Shown: positions 53,958-62,687 of the stretch, piece by piece
Layout of the letters: every line of letters begins with the position of its first letter
Position numbering within the stretch: the stretch's first letter is position 1
From: Streptomyces cyaneogriseus subsp. noncyanogenus
Lineage (GTDB): Bacteria > Actinomycetota > Actinomycetes > Streptomycetales > Streptomycetaceae
Direction: 5' to 3'
DNA: 64,000 nucleotides
Assembly: GCF_000931445.1 (NCBI RefSeq)
Contig: NZ_CP010849.1
Coordinates: 7,130,001-7,194,000, forward strand
Position numbers and translations under genes: made by a program
The notes under the pieces: model-generated
Database searches by the model: none
What the model was told of the DNA's origin: nothing
The model's input: the letters and a program-made list of their open reading frames with translations, nothing else

Positions 53958-54358
53958 GGGTGAGCCCTCCTGTAGGCATCGCGGCTACCAGCCCGGGGTG
54001 CGAGTGGTCACGCCGGAGAAGGGTGATGGTCTCCGCGCCGACCTGCACCCGGCCGGCCCGGCGCCGGCGTCGCGGCCGACGGAGACCCCGGAGGCGGCCT
54101 CCACGGCCGTGAAGCCCGCGACGCGGGGGACGGATGTCACGGTGCTGCGCCTTCGGCGCGTACGACCCTCTCCGAAGCGAATCGTGGTGCCGACCGCGCT
54201 GGATCCCATAGGGAGCACCCCTTGTGAGTCGTTGATACAAAGCACGAGTCCTGGAAAACCTGGGGAACGCTGCCCCGACACGCGACTCGTTGTAAGGTAT
54301 GGAAACAGCCCTTGACCTGCAAAAAGGCAGGCAGGGAGCCTAATCCGGGAGTACCTCG
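53958..54358. other. 401-nt region upstream of panD
   Basis: No convincing gene. A minus-strand frame starting at 54209 (MGSSAVGTTIRFGEG) runs some 74 codons but lacks family features. A TTGACC at 54312 lies near A/T-rich sequence and may be part of the panD promoter. Confidence 0.45.
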
Positions 54359-54778
54359 ATGCTTCGTACCATGTTCAAGTCCAAGATCCACCGCGCCACC
54401 GTCACCCAGGCCGACCTGCACTACGTGGGTTCCGTGACGATCGACGCCGATCTGCTGGACGCCGCCGATCTGCTGCCCGGCGAGCTCGTGCACATCGTCG
54501 ACATCACCAACGGCGCCCGGCTGGAGACGTACGTCATCGAGGGCGAGCGCGGTTCCGGTGTGATCGGGATCAACGGCGCCGCCGCCCATCTCGTCCACCC
54601 CGGCGATCTGGTGATCATCATCAGCTACGCCCAGGTCAGCGACGCCGAGGCGCGGGAGCTGAAGCCGCGGGTGGTGCACGTGGACGGCGACAACCGCATC
54701 GTGGCCCTGGGCGGTGACCCGTCCGAGCCGGTGCCGGGCTCCGACCAGGAGCGCAGCCCCGGCGCGGTGCCGGCCTGA
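54359..54778 (+). CDS. panD: Aspartate 1-decarboxylase
   Basis: 139 aa. MLRTMFKSKIHRATVTQADL, then HYVGSVTIDADLLDAADLLP with the Gly24-Ser25 self-cleavage site that yields the pyruvoyl group, ITNGARLETYVIEGERGSGV and INGAAAHLVHPGDLVIIISY. It makes beta-alanine for pantothenate and CoA. The ~20-residue acidic C-terminal tail is usual in actinobacteria. The racemase-like gene follows after 14 nt. Confidence 0.97.
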   Translation: MLRTMFKSKIHRATVTQADLHYVGSVTIDADLLDAADLLPGELVHIVDITNGARLETYVIEGERGSGVIGINGAAAHLVHPGDLVIIISYAQVSDAEARELKPRVVHVDGDNRIVALGGDPSEPVPGSDQERSPGAVPA

Positions 54779-54792
54779 CGCGGCCCGCGGCG

Positions 54793-55431
54793 ATGCTCGC
54801 GCTGCTGCACACCTCACCCGTGCACGTTCCCGTCTTCGACGCCCTGCGCGACGCGCACCACCCGGGGCTGGAACTGCGGCACCTCGTCGAGGAGGAGCTG
54901 CTGGACCGGGCCCGGAGCGAGGGGCCGGAGGCGGTGGCGGACGATGTCCGCGCCGCGCTGCGGCGGGCCGTCGCCGACGGCGCGCGGGCCGTGCTGTGCA
55001 CCTGCTCCACCCTCGGCGGCGTCGCGGAGCGGGCCGCCGGCGCGGCCGGGGCGACCGTGGTGCGCGTCGACCGGCCGATGGCCGCCGCCGCGGTCGCCGC
55101 CGGGCGGCGCGTCACGGTCCTCGCCGCCCTGGAGAGCACGCTGGCGCCGACGCGGACGCTGATCGTGGAGGAGGCCCGCCGCGCCGGGCGGCGGGTCGAG
55201 GTGCGCACCGTCCTCGCCGCCGGCGCCTGGGACCGCTTCGAGGCCGGTGACACCGAGGGGTATCTGCGGCGTGTGGCGGCTGCCGCCGACGCGGTCACCG
55301 ACGCCGACGCGATCGTGCTCGCCCAGGCGTCCATGGCCCCCGCCTCCGGTCTGGTCGCGACCACGGTCCCGGTGTTCTCCAGCCCCCGGGCGGGGCTCGC
55401 GGCAGGGGCCGCGGCGGCCCGGGGCGCTTAG
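54793..55431 (+). CDS. Aspartate/glutamate racemase-like protein
   Basis: 212 aa. Asp/Glu racemase superfamily fold: LLHTSPVHVPVFDALRDAHH, RAVLCTCSTLGGVAERAAGA with the first catalytic-type Cys, and DADAIVLAQASMAPA where the second Cys would be expected but is absent. Loss of one Cys argues against true racemase action; a lyase, isomerase or hydantoin-racemase-like role is possible. Likely co-transcribed with panD. Confidence 0.75.
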   Translation: MLALLHTSPVHVPVFDALRDAHHPGLELRHLVEEELLDRARSEGPEAVADDVRAALRRAVADGARAVLCTCSTLGGVAERAAGAAGATVVRVDRPMAAAAVAAGRRVTVLAALESTLAPTRTLIVEEARRAGRRVEVRTVLAAGAWDRFEAGDTEGYLRRVAAAADAVTDADAIVLAQASMAPASGLVATTVPVFSSPRAGLAAGAAAARGA

Positions 55432-55594
55432 TGCGCCTCGTCCGGTCAGACCGGACCGAAGGCCCCGGGGCGCGTGCGGTGGGCCCACCTGGCCGTAGCC
55501 GTTCATGCCGGGGAGTGAGTGGGGGCGCGACGGCCGGGTACGCGGGCAAGTAGTCCAGAGCCGAAGTCGACCGACTGGCCGGAGGACACCTGCC

Positions 55595-55900
55595 ATGACG
55601 AACCCGTATCCGGATCCCGTCCCGCCAGGGCCCACGCCGGGTCCGGATCCCCAGCCCCCGCAGCCGTACCCGGACCCGGCCCCGCCTCCGGGCCCGGCAC
55701 CGACCCCACCGCCGACGCCCGGCCCCCAGCCGACGCCACCGCCGGAGCCGGCACCTCCCGCGCCGCCCGGTCCGGCCCCGGGCCCGCAGCCCACGCCGCC
55801 GCCCCCGCACCCGGGTCCGCCACCCGAGCCGTCCCCGTCCCCGATCCCGCCGGGACCGGAGCCGGTGCCGAACCCGGAACCGGGGCCGCCGCTGAGCTGA
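55595..55900 (+). CDS. Proline-rich small protein
   Basis: 101 aa from ATG 55595 with GGAGGA nine nt upstream. About half of all residues are Pro, in PxP and PGP units such as PPGPTPGPDPQPPQPYPDPA; no Cys, no charge except scattered Asp/Glu, no signal peptide. Consistent with a disordered or polyproline-II protein. Good ribosome site and low stop density support translation, but a non-coding G/C-rich stretch could mimic this. Function unknown. Confidence 0.55.
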   Translation: MTNPYPDPVPPGPTPGPDPQPPQPYPDPAPPPGPAPTPPPTPGPQPTPPPEPAPPAPPGPAPGPQPTPPPPHPGPPPEPSPSPIPPGPEPVPNPEPGPPLS

Positions 55901-56231
55901 GCCGCCCCCGCCACCCGGCGGCCGGTCACGCCACCGCCCGCCGGCCCGGTGTTCTCCGCGGCCGGCGGGACGGCCCGTGACGGCCTCCGCGGACCCCTGT
56001 TCGACCTGTCCGGCCCGAGATGTACGGGGGCCGGCAGCCCCGGTGGGTACTGCTTCCAGGGGGGAAAGAGCGTCCCGCCGGGCCCCACCGACGCGGTAGG
56101 ACGCCGATCCGGCCGTACGGCGTCGTTTCCGAGCCACTCGTCACGCCGGAGCGGCCGATTGCCGTCTTGTCACCGCCGGTTCGCGCCGCATACTTTTGCC
56201 CCTCCTGACGCAGTGTCGAGGGGGACCATCC
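55901..56231. other. 331-nt leader of Rpf-like gene
   Basis: No gene seen. In Streptomyces, cell-wall hydrolase genes of this type often carry a ydaO-type (c-di-AMP) riboswitch here; I can find G/A-rich patches such as CAGGGGGGAAAGAGCG but not the full conserved pattern, so I do not call one. Confidence 0.4.
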
Positions 56232-57602
56232 ATGGCCGTACGCGGCCGGCACCGCCGGTATCAGCCGAACAGGATCAACCGCGCCTCACTCACCGTCACG
56301 GTGAGCGGCGCCGGCATGGCGCTGCCGCTCATCGGCACCGGCACCGCCCACGCGGCCGACGTGAAGACCTGGGATCAGGTCGCGGCCTGCGAGTCGACCA
56401 ACGACTGGGACATCAACACCGGCAACGGCTATTACGGCGGCCTCCAGTTCACCCAGTCCACCTGGGAGGCGTACGGCGGCACGCGATACGCGCCGCGCGC
56501 GGACCTGGCCACCAAGGACCAGCAGATCGCCATCGCCGAGAAGGTGCTCGACGGGCAGGGGCCGGGCGCCTGGCCGGTGTGCTCGGACCGCGCCGGACTG
56601 AGCCGGGGCGGCGGCGAGCCGGACATCCGCCCGGCGGGAAGCACGGGACAGGCCGAGCAGGAGCGCGACGGCGTCCGCTCCGGCAGGACGACCGGCCGCG
56701 GCCCGGTCCAGGACGTGCGGCCCCAGACGCCGCCGCAGTCCCGGGCCGGTCAGGCCGAGATGTACACGGTGATCACCGGCGACACGCTGTCCGGCATCGC
56801 GGAGGCCGAGCGGGTCGAGGGCGGCTGGCAGGGGCTGTACGCCGCCAACCGCCGCACGGTCGGAGCGGACCCCGACATGATCCTGCCGGGCCAGCGGCTG
56901 AGGCTGGACGGGGAAGCCGCGGACGCCCGCTCCGCCCGCCAGGGGACCGGCCGGACCGCCGCCCCCGAGCGGAAGGCGACACCGGACAGCCGGCGCGCCG
57001 ACGCGAACCCCGAGGACAAGAAGACCGAGAGACAGAAGACCGAAAACAAGAGGACCGAGAGCAAGAGCACCGAGAGCAGCAGGGCCGGGAGCAAGAGCAC
57101 CGAGAGCCAGAACCGGAGCCGCAAGAGCGACGGCGAGAAGGCCAGGGAACGGGCCGCCGGGGAGAAGAAGAGCAGCGGGCACAAGGCCACCAGCGGCCAC
57201 GCGGTCGTGGCTCCCGTCGACGCCGCCCTGGGCACGCCCTACCGGCAGGCGGGCTCCTCCTGGTCGAAGGGGTACCACACCGGCGTCGACTTCCCCGTCC
57301 CCACCGGCACCTCCGTCAAGTCGATCGCGGCGGGCCGTGTCGTCAGCGCCGGCTGGGGCGGTTCCTACGGCTATCAGGTCGTGATCCGGCACACCGACGG
57401 CCGCTACAGCCAGTACGCACACCTCTCGGCGATCTCCGTCCGGGACGGGCAGTCCGTCGGCGCCGGGCAGCGCATCGGCCGCTCGGGGTCGACCGGGAAC
57501 AGCTCGGGCCCGCATCTGCACTTCGAGGTGCGGACGGGGCCCGGCTTCGGCTCGGACATCGACCCGCTCGCCTATCTGCGGGCCGGCGGGGTCAGAATCT
57601 GA
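56232..57602 (+). CDS. Rpf-like transglycosylase with LysM and M23 peptidase domains
   Basis: 456 aa from ATG 56232. Signal peptide to AHA (about residue 42). Rpf domain (about 43-120): VAACESTNDWDINTGNGYYG with catalytic Glu and YGGLQFTQSTWEAYGG. LysM (about 177-220): MYTVITGDTLSGIAEAE. A charged Lys/Glu/Ser linker (about 240-330) with TESKSTESS-like repeats. M23 metallopeptidase (about 345-450): GYHTGVDFPVPTGTSV (HxxxD) and SSGPHLHFEVRTG (HxH). Secreted peptidoglycan remodelling enzyme for growth or spore germination. Its end overlaps the convergent DMT gene by 11 bp. Confidence 0.93.
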   Translation: MAVRGRHRRYQPNRINRASLTVTVSGAGMALPLIGTGTAHAADVKTWDQVAACESTNDWDINTGNGYYGGLQFTQSTWEAYGGTRYAPRADLATKDQQIAIAEKVLDGQGPGAWPVCSDRAGLSRGGGEPDIRPAGSTGQAEQERDGVRSGRTTGRGPVQDVRPQTPPQSRAGQAEMYTVITGDTLSGIAEAERVEGGWQGLYAANRRTVGADPDMILPGQRLRLDGEAADARSARQGTGRTAAPERKATPDSRRADANPEDKKTERQKTENKRTESKSTESSRAGSKSTESQNRSRKSDGEKARERAAGEKKSSGHKATSGHAVVAPVDAALGTPYRQAGSSWSKGYHTGVDFPVPTGTSVKSIAAGRVVSAGWGGSYGYQVVIRHTDGRYSQYAHLSAISVRDGQSVGAGQRIGRSGSTGNSSGPHLHFEVRTGPGFGSDIDPLAYLRAGGVRI

Positions 57603-58839
57603 GGTCGGTCCGGTGCCGGTCGAGCACCGGCACGCACAGCCCGCCGTAGAACGGGCCGCAGGACGGCAGGGGAGCGTCGAGCACCGACGGCTCCCCTGCC
57701 TCGTAGGGGGCCTCGTGGGTGTCCTCCAGCGGGACCGGCGCCGCCGGGGCGGGTACCGTCACGTTCCCCTGCGGCGTGGCGGCCGGCCGCGCGGGGTGCC
57801 GCGGGAGAAGCCCTTCCCCGGCCGGTCCCGCCGGAACCGGAATTGCCGCCGTGCCATCCGGGGCCGCGGCGGTGCCGGGCGCGGTCGCCGTCCCCGTCCC
57901 GCCCTGCGTCGCGGCCGTCGCGGGCCCGGCCGCGGCGCCGACTCCGGCCGGTGCCGCCTCCGGGTCGGCGACCGCCCCGCTCCCGCCCCTCGACGCGGCG
58001 CCCCGCTGGGTGCGCGCGATCCGCTCCGTCGTCAGCAGGATCAGCCCCCCGGCCGCCACGACACCGCAGCCCAGCGCCAGGACCGTGCCCGTCGTGCCGT
58101 AGCGGAAGGTCTCGCCGAACAGGGTGATGCCGACCGCCGCCGCCAGCACCGGGTTCACCACGGTGAGCGTCGCCAGCGGAGCCGCGAGACCGGCCCCCTT
58201 GTAGGACGCCTGCGACAGCAGCATCCCGGAGGTGGCGAAGACGGCTATGACCGTCAGGGAGGGCACGTCCGCCGCCGTCACGCCGCCCGTCCAGTCGACG
58301 GCGACCAGCTTGGTGAAGACCGAGGACATGCCGAAGGCGATGCCGGACGCGGTCGCGAGCAGCATGCTGCGCACCGCCGGATGCCGGTGGGCGGCCCGGC
58401 CCGCGATCATCAGCGCCACCACCGCACCACCGGTGACGAGGGCGACGGCCATCCGCTCGGCCGTGGCCAGCGACTGCGCGTCCGAGGTGCCGACCAGGGA
58501 GAGCAGACCCGCAAGGCCCACGGTCGCCATGAGCGCGCCCCGCCAGGCGGCCGCGCCGGCCCGGCGGCCCACGAACAACGCCGCCATGGGCAGCGCGAAC
58601 ACGATGGTCAGCGCCCCGAGCGGCTGTACGAGGCTGAGCGGGCCGTAGGCGAGAGCGACGACGTGCAGCAGCCCGCCGAGGCCGTTGAGCGCGACCGCCG
58701 CCCACCAGCTCGGGCGGCGCAGGGGCGCGTACTGCCGCTCGGGCGAGGACTCCGCCACCCGTTCCTGCACGATCGCCCCGCCCGCGTACGCCACGGCGGA
58801 GACGAGCGACAGGAGGACGGACAACGCGAGGGCGCTCAT
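57592..58839 (-). CDS. DMT/EamA-family transporter with long disordered tail
   Basis: 415 aa from ATG 58839. Two repeats of helices: LSLVSAVAYAGGAIVQERVA, ALAYGPLSLVQPLGALTIVF, SGIAFGMSSVFTKLVAVDW and GAGLAAPLATLTVVNPVLAA. The membrane part ends near residue 290; about 120 further residues rich in Ala, Gly and Pro follow. DMT family with NIPA-like helix pattern; substrate unknown. Stop codon lies inside the end of the Rpf-like gene. Confidence 0.87.
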   Translation of the reverse strand: MSALALSVLLSLVSAVAYAGGAIVQERVAESSPERQYAPLRRPSWWAAVALNGLGGLLHVVALAYGPLSLVQPLGALTIVFALPMAALFVGRRAGAAAWRGALMATVGLAGLLSLVGTSDAQSLATAERMAVALVTGGAVVALMIAGRAAHRHPAVRSMLLATASGIAFGMSSVFTKLVAVDWTGGVTAADVPSLTVIAVFATSGMLLSQASYKGAGLAAPLATLTVVNPVLAAAVGITLFGETFRYGTTGTVLALGCGVVAAGGLILLTTERIARTQRGAASRGGSGAVADPEAAPAGVGAAAGPATAATQGGTGTATAPGTAAAPDGTAAIPVPAGPAGEGLLPRHPARPAATPQGNVTVPAPAAPVPLEDTHEAPYEAGEPSVLDAPLPSCGPFYGGLCVPVLDRHRTDLRF

Positions 58840-59203
58840 CGGCTGCTCCTCTGCGTGCGGCGGGGGCCCGGGGCCCGGTGCGGCGTACGGTCGGCGTTCA
58901 TACCCCCACGATGCCGTCCGGCGCTCGCGCCGTCGTCGTCCCTGAGCACACACTGGGTCCTACTCCCGATGGAGTAGGAGCCGGACGCCGTCATCCCCTG
59001 GGTGGGCACCACCGGCAGCCGGTCCCCGTGAGCGGCCCCCGGCCCCACCACCCACCGTGTCCTCAGCGGCCCCGCCGAGCCGTGCGCGAGCCCGGCACCG
59101 CGGCCGGCACGGCGGGCGGCAGGGCCCGGTGCGGCGGGTGCCGGGGCCCGAGGTGACGGGGCGGCAGCGACCCGGCTCCTGGGACCCGGTATGACTGCTC
59201 CTC

Positions 59204-59992
59204 GTGGACCTCGACCCCCGACTCGCCGCCCTCCGCCCCCTCGGCGGCTTCTTCGTCCTGCGCGCGTCCGGACCGCCGCCCCGCCCGCTTCCGCCGCTGG
59301 CGGAGGCGTACGGGGCGAAGCCGCCGTGGACCCGCCCGGACCCCCTCGCGTTCCGCGTCCGCAAGGTGGGGGCGGCCCTGGGCGCCCCCGAGCCGCGCGT
59401 CGCCGCCTCGGTGGCCCACCAGGGGCTCGCGGCCCGGCTGTGGTCCGCCGCCCTCGGCTGCGCCGCGCTGTACGGCCGGATCCCCGACCTCGACCCGCGC
59501 CTGCTGCACTGGGACCCCGACGCCGCGGCCCCCGACGACCTGTGGCTCACCGAGGTACGACCGCTGCCCGGCGACGCGGACGCCGTCGCGGACGCCGTGC
59601 TGCGCGCCCACCTGGAGCCACTGGGGACGGCCCTGCGCGCCCGGTACCGCGTCGCGGCGGGCCTGCTGCGCGGCAACGCCGCCTCCGCGCTGGCCGGCGC
59701 CGCCCGCGAACTGGACCGCTGGGCCCGCGCCCACGGACGGCCCGACGCCGCGGCCCGCGCCCGGGGCCTGGCCGCCGAACTGCTCGGCCACCCCCTGCTC
59801 GCCGGCACCGGCACGCTCACCGGCACCGCCTTCCGCCGCCGGAGCTGCTGCCTGTACTACCGAGTGCCCGGGGGAGGCGTCTGCGGCGACTGCTGCTTCC
59901 CCGCCCCTCCGGCGGCGCCCGCGCGGTCCGCCCGGAGCCCCGCCGGGCACCCGCCCGCCCCGCCCTCTTCCCCCCGAGCCCCGTCCGGGTGA
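59204..59992 (+). CDS. fhuF: FhuF-like ferric-siderophore reductase (2Fe-2S)
   Basis: 262 aa from GTG 59204. The [2Fe-2S] motif is RRSCCLYYRVPGGGVCGDCC, four Cys in CCx10CxxC spacing as in FhuF. The N-terminal part (FRVRKVGAALGAPEPRVAAS, VAHQGLAARLWSAALGCAAL) also fits. It would reduce Fe(III)-siderophores in the cytosol. No iron box found just upstream. The Pro/Ala-rich C-terminal extension past the cluster is unusual. Confidence 0.88.
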   Translation: MDLDPRLAALRPLGGFFVLRASGPPPRPLPPLAEAYGAKPPWTRPDPLAFRVRKVGAALGAPEPRVAASVAHQGLAARLWSAALGCAALYGRIPDLDPRLLHWDPDAAAPDDLWLTEVRPLPGDADAVADAVLRAHLEPLGTALRARYRVAAGLLRGNAASALAGAARELDRWARAHGRPDAAARARGLAAELLGHPLLAGTGTLTGTAFRRRSCCLYYRVPGGGVCGDCCFPAPPAAPARSARSPAGHPPAPPSSPRAPSG

Positions 59993-60028
59993 CCATGGAC
60001 GGACCAGCCGCTGCGACGGGAGGTACGG

Positions 60029-61180
60029 GTGAGAGTGGGACTGCTGACCCGGGAGTATCCGCCGGACGTGTACGGCGGCGCCGGCGTCCACGTCGAGTTC
60101 CTCGCCCGCGAACTGGCCCGTCTCGTCGACCTGGACGTGCACTGCTGGGGCGAGGGCCGCGAGGAAGGGGTGGTGCGCCACCGCCCCTGGCCCGTGCTCG
60201 ACGGCGCCAACGACGCGCTGCGCACCTTCTCGGTGGACCTCGCCATGGCCGCCGCCCTGGCGGACCGCCATCTGGTCCACTCGCACACCTGGTACGCGGC
60301 CCTCGGCGGCCACCTCGCCAAACTCCTCCACGGCATCCCGCACGTCGTCACCGCCCACTCCCTGGAGCCCCTGCGCCCCTGGAAGGCCGAGCAACTCGGC
60401 GGCGGATACGCCCTGTCGAGCTGGGCCGAGCGCACCGCCGTCGAGGCCGCCGACGCGGTGATCGCCGTCTCCGGCGCCATGCGGGAGGACATCCTCGCCT
60501 GCTACCCGGCGCTGACGCCCGACCGGGTCCACGTCGTGCACAACGGCATCGACACCACCCTCTACCGGCCCGATCCCGCCACCGACGTCCTGGACCGCCT
60601 CGGCCTGGACCGCTCCCGGCCCTACGTCCTGTTCGTCGGCCGCATCACCCGCCAGAAGGGCGTGCCCCATCTGCTGCGCGCCGTACGGGACATCGACCCC
60701 GCCGCACAGGTCGTGCTCTGCGCCGGGGCACCCGACACCCCTGGCATCGACCGGGAGTTCCGGGAGCTGTTCGGCGAGCTCAGCCGGCGGCGCGCGGGCG
60801 TGCACTGGATCCCGGGGATGCTGCCGCGCCCCGAGGTGGTGCAACTCCTCACCCACGCCGCCGCGTTCGTCTGCCCCTCGGTGTACGAGCCGCTCGGCAT
60901 CGTCAACCTGGAGGCGATGGCCTGCGCCACTCCCGTCGTGGCCTCCCGGGTCGGCGGCATCCCCGAGGTCGTGGAGGACGGCGAAACCGGGGTACTCGTG
61001 CCTTTGGACGACGACTTCGAGGCGGGGCTCGCGCGGGCACTGGACGGGCTTCTCGGCGACCCGGCGACCGCCCGGCGGATGGGTGAGGCCGGACGGGAGC
61101 GGGCGGTGCGGGAGTTCGGCTGGGACGCGGTCGCGCGCCGCACCGTCCGGCTCTACGAGGAGATCCTGGGACGGGCGTAG
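60029..61180 (+). CDS. glgA: Glycogen synthase, actinobacterial GlgA type
   Basis: 383 aa from GTG 60029. GT4-like fold: VGLLTREYPPDVYGGAGVHV, VHSHTWYAALGGHLAKLLHG, VVHNGIDTTLYRPD, VLFVGRITRQKGVPHLLRAV, PSVYEPLGIVNLEAMACATP. The E(x7)E-type segment EPLGIVNLE is the donor site. Product: alpha-1,4-glucan or maltose-1-phosphate (GlgM-type in mycobacteria). Pairs with glgC, 49 nt downstream. Confidence 0.93.
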   Translation: MRVGLLTREYPPDVYGGAGVHVEFLARELARLVDLDVHCWGEGREEGVVRHRPWPVLDGANDALRTFSVDLAMAAALADRHLVHSHTWYAALGGHLAKLLHGIPHVVTAHSLEPLRPWKAEQLGGGYALSSWAERTAVEAADAVIAVSGAMREDILACYPALTPDRVHVVHNGIDTTLYRPDPATDVLDRLGLDRSRPYVLFVGRITRQKGVPHLLRAVRDIDPAAQVVLCAGAPDTPGIDREFRELFGELSRRRAGVHWIPGMLPRPEVVQLLTHAAAFVCPSVYEPLGIVNLEAMACATPVVASRVGGIPEVVEDGETGVLVPLDDDFEAGLARALDGLLGDPATARRMGEAGRERAVREFGWDAVARRTVRLYEEILGRA

Positions 61181-61229
61181 CGCCCCGTACCGGGGCAGGC
61201 GGGAAACGGCGAGGGTGAGGGGAGCGGCC

Positions 61230-62450
61230 ATGCGGCGTGGGGGTCCATCGGTGCTCGGGATCGTCCTGGCGGGCGGGGAGGGCAAGCGCCTGATGCCCCT
61301 GACCGCGGACCGCGCGAAACCCGCGGTCACCTTCGGCGGCACGTACCGCCTCGTCGACTTCGTCCTGTCCAACCTCGTCAACGGGGACATCCTGCGCATC
61401 TGCGTGCTGACCCAGTACAAGTCGCACTCGCTGGACCGGCACATCACCACCACCTGGCGGATGTCCAGCCTGCTCGGCAACTACGTCACGCCCGTCCCGG
61501 CCCAGCAGCGGCTCGGCCCCCGCTGGTACCTGGGCAGCGCCGACGCGATCCTGCAGTCGCTGAACCTGGTCCACGACGAACAGCCCGACCACGTCGCCGT
61601 GTTCGGCGCCGACCACGTCTACCGCATGGACCCGCGGCAGATGCTCGCCCAGCACATCGAGTCGGGGGCGGGCGTGACGGTGGCCGGGATCCGCGTGCCG
61701 CGCACCGAGTCGTCGTCGTTCGGCGTGATCACACCCCGGGCGGACGGCCGCACGGTCAAGAGCTTCCTGGAGAAGCCCGCCGACCCGCCGGGCCTGCCGG
61801 GGGACCCCGACTGCGTGTTCGCCTCGATGGGCAACTACGTCTTCACCACCAAGGCGCTGATCGAAGCGCTGCAACGGGACGCCGAGGACGGGGACTCGGC
61901 ACACGACATGGGGGGCTCCATCCTGCCCCAGCTCACCGAGCGGGGCGAGGCGGCGCTGTACGACTTCGGCTCCAACCACGTGCCCGGCGAGACCACCCGG
62001 GACCAGGGCTACTGGCGGGACGTGGGCACCCTCGACGCCTACTACGACGCCCACATGGACCTGATCGCCGAGCGTCCCGCCTTCAATCTGTACAACCGCG
62101 ACTGGCCGATCTACACGCACTCGGGCCAGTTGTCGCCCGCCCGCTTCAACGCGGGCGGGATCGCCGGTGAGTCGATCATCAGCGCCGGGTGCCTGATCCG
62201 CGGTCAGGTCACGCGGTCCGTGCTGTCGCCGGGGGTGGTGGTCGACCCCGGGGCGGTGGTGCAGGGCTCGGTGCTGCACGACAACGTGCACATCGGGCGG
62301 GGCGCGGTGGTGCGCGCAGCGGTGCTGGACAAGAACGTCGTGGTGCCGCCGGGCGCGACGATCGGCGTCAACCCCGAGCGGGACGCGGAGCTCTACACCG
62401 TCTCCAAGGCCGGGGTGATCGCGCTGGGCAAGGGGCAGCGGGTCCGCTGA
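61230..62450 (+). CDS. glgC: Glucose-1-phosphate adenylyltransferase
   Basis: 406 aa from ATG 61230. LGIVLAGGEGKRLMPLTADR, AKPAVTFGGTYRLVDFVLSN, VFGADHVYRMDPRQMLAQHI, FLEKP and a C-terminal left-handed beta-helix (IISAGCLIRGQVTRSVLSPG). Makes ADP-glucose for GlgA. The stop lies within a 13-bp hairpin (62440-62452 / 62459-62471). Confidence 0.97.
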   Translation: MRRGGPSVLGIVLAGGEGKRLMPLTADRAKPAVTFGGTYRLVDFVLSNLVNGDILRICVLTQYKSHSLDRHITTTWRMSSLLGNYVTPVPAQQRLGPRWYLGSADAILQSLNLVHDEQPDHVAVFGADHVYRMDPRQMLAQHIESGAGVTVAGIRVPRTESSSFGVITPRADGRTVKSFLEKPADPPGLPGDPDCVFASMGNYVFTTKALIEALQRDAEDGDSAHDMGGSILPQLTERGEAALYDFGSNHVPGETTRDQGYWRDVGTLDAYYDAHMDLIAERPAFNLYNRDWPIYTHSGQLSPARFNAGGIAGESIISAGCLIRGQVTRSVLSPGVVVDPGAVVQGSVLHDNVHIGRGAVVRAAVLDKNVVVPPGATIGVNPERDAELYTVSKAGVIALGKGQRVR

Positions 62451-62471
62451 CGCCCGGCCGTCAGCGGACCC
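62440..62471 (+). terminator. Terminator hairpin overlapping glgC stop
   Basis: Perfect 13-bp stem (62440-62452 / 62459-62471) with a 6-nt loop. It includes the last codons of glgC and should end the glgA-glgC transcript. Confidence 0.75.
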
Positions 62472-62628
62472 GGGGGCGGCCGTCCGCGGCCCGGGAGGCG
62501 GTAGTTCACGCCCCCCGGAGCGGGCGTGCCGCTGCCCCGCACGCCGGCCGCCGGGACCGCGGCGGGCAACAGAGGTGCCCACGGGCCCCTGGACCCCCAC
62601 CCCGATCCGTGTTGTCATGCCTACGTCG

Positions 62629-62642
62629 TTACATCGATGTAA
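62629..62642. promoter_or_regulatory. LacI-type operator
   Basis: TTACATCGATGTAA is a perfect 14-bp palindrome, 46 nt upstream of the glycosidase start, with the central CG typical of LacI/GalR-family operators. It suggests sugar-dependent control of the glycosidase gene. Confidence 0.75.
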
Positions 62643-62687
62643 AAGGCCGGGCGACCGGCCGCCACCCGTCCTCGAAGGAGAGGATCC

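Noticed and set aside
53985..54209. Minus-strand 74-codon gene before panD
   Set aside because: No homology recognised and weak codon bias; left as intergenic.
55901..56231. c-di-AMP (ydaO) riboswitch before the Rpf-like gene
   Set aside because: Expected by analogy, but the conserved blocks could not be found in order.
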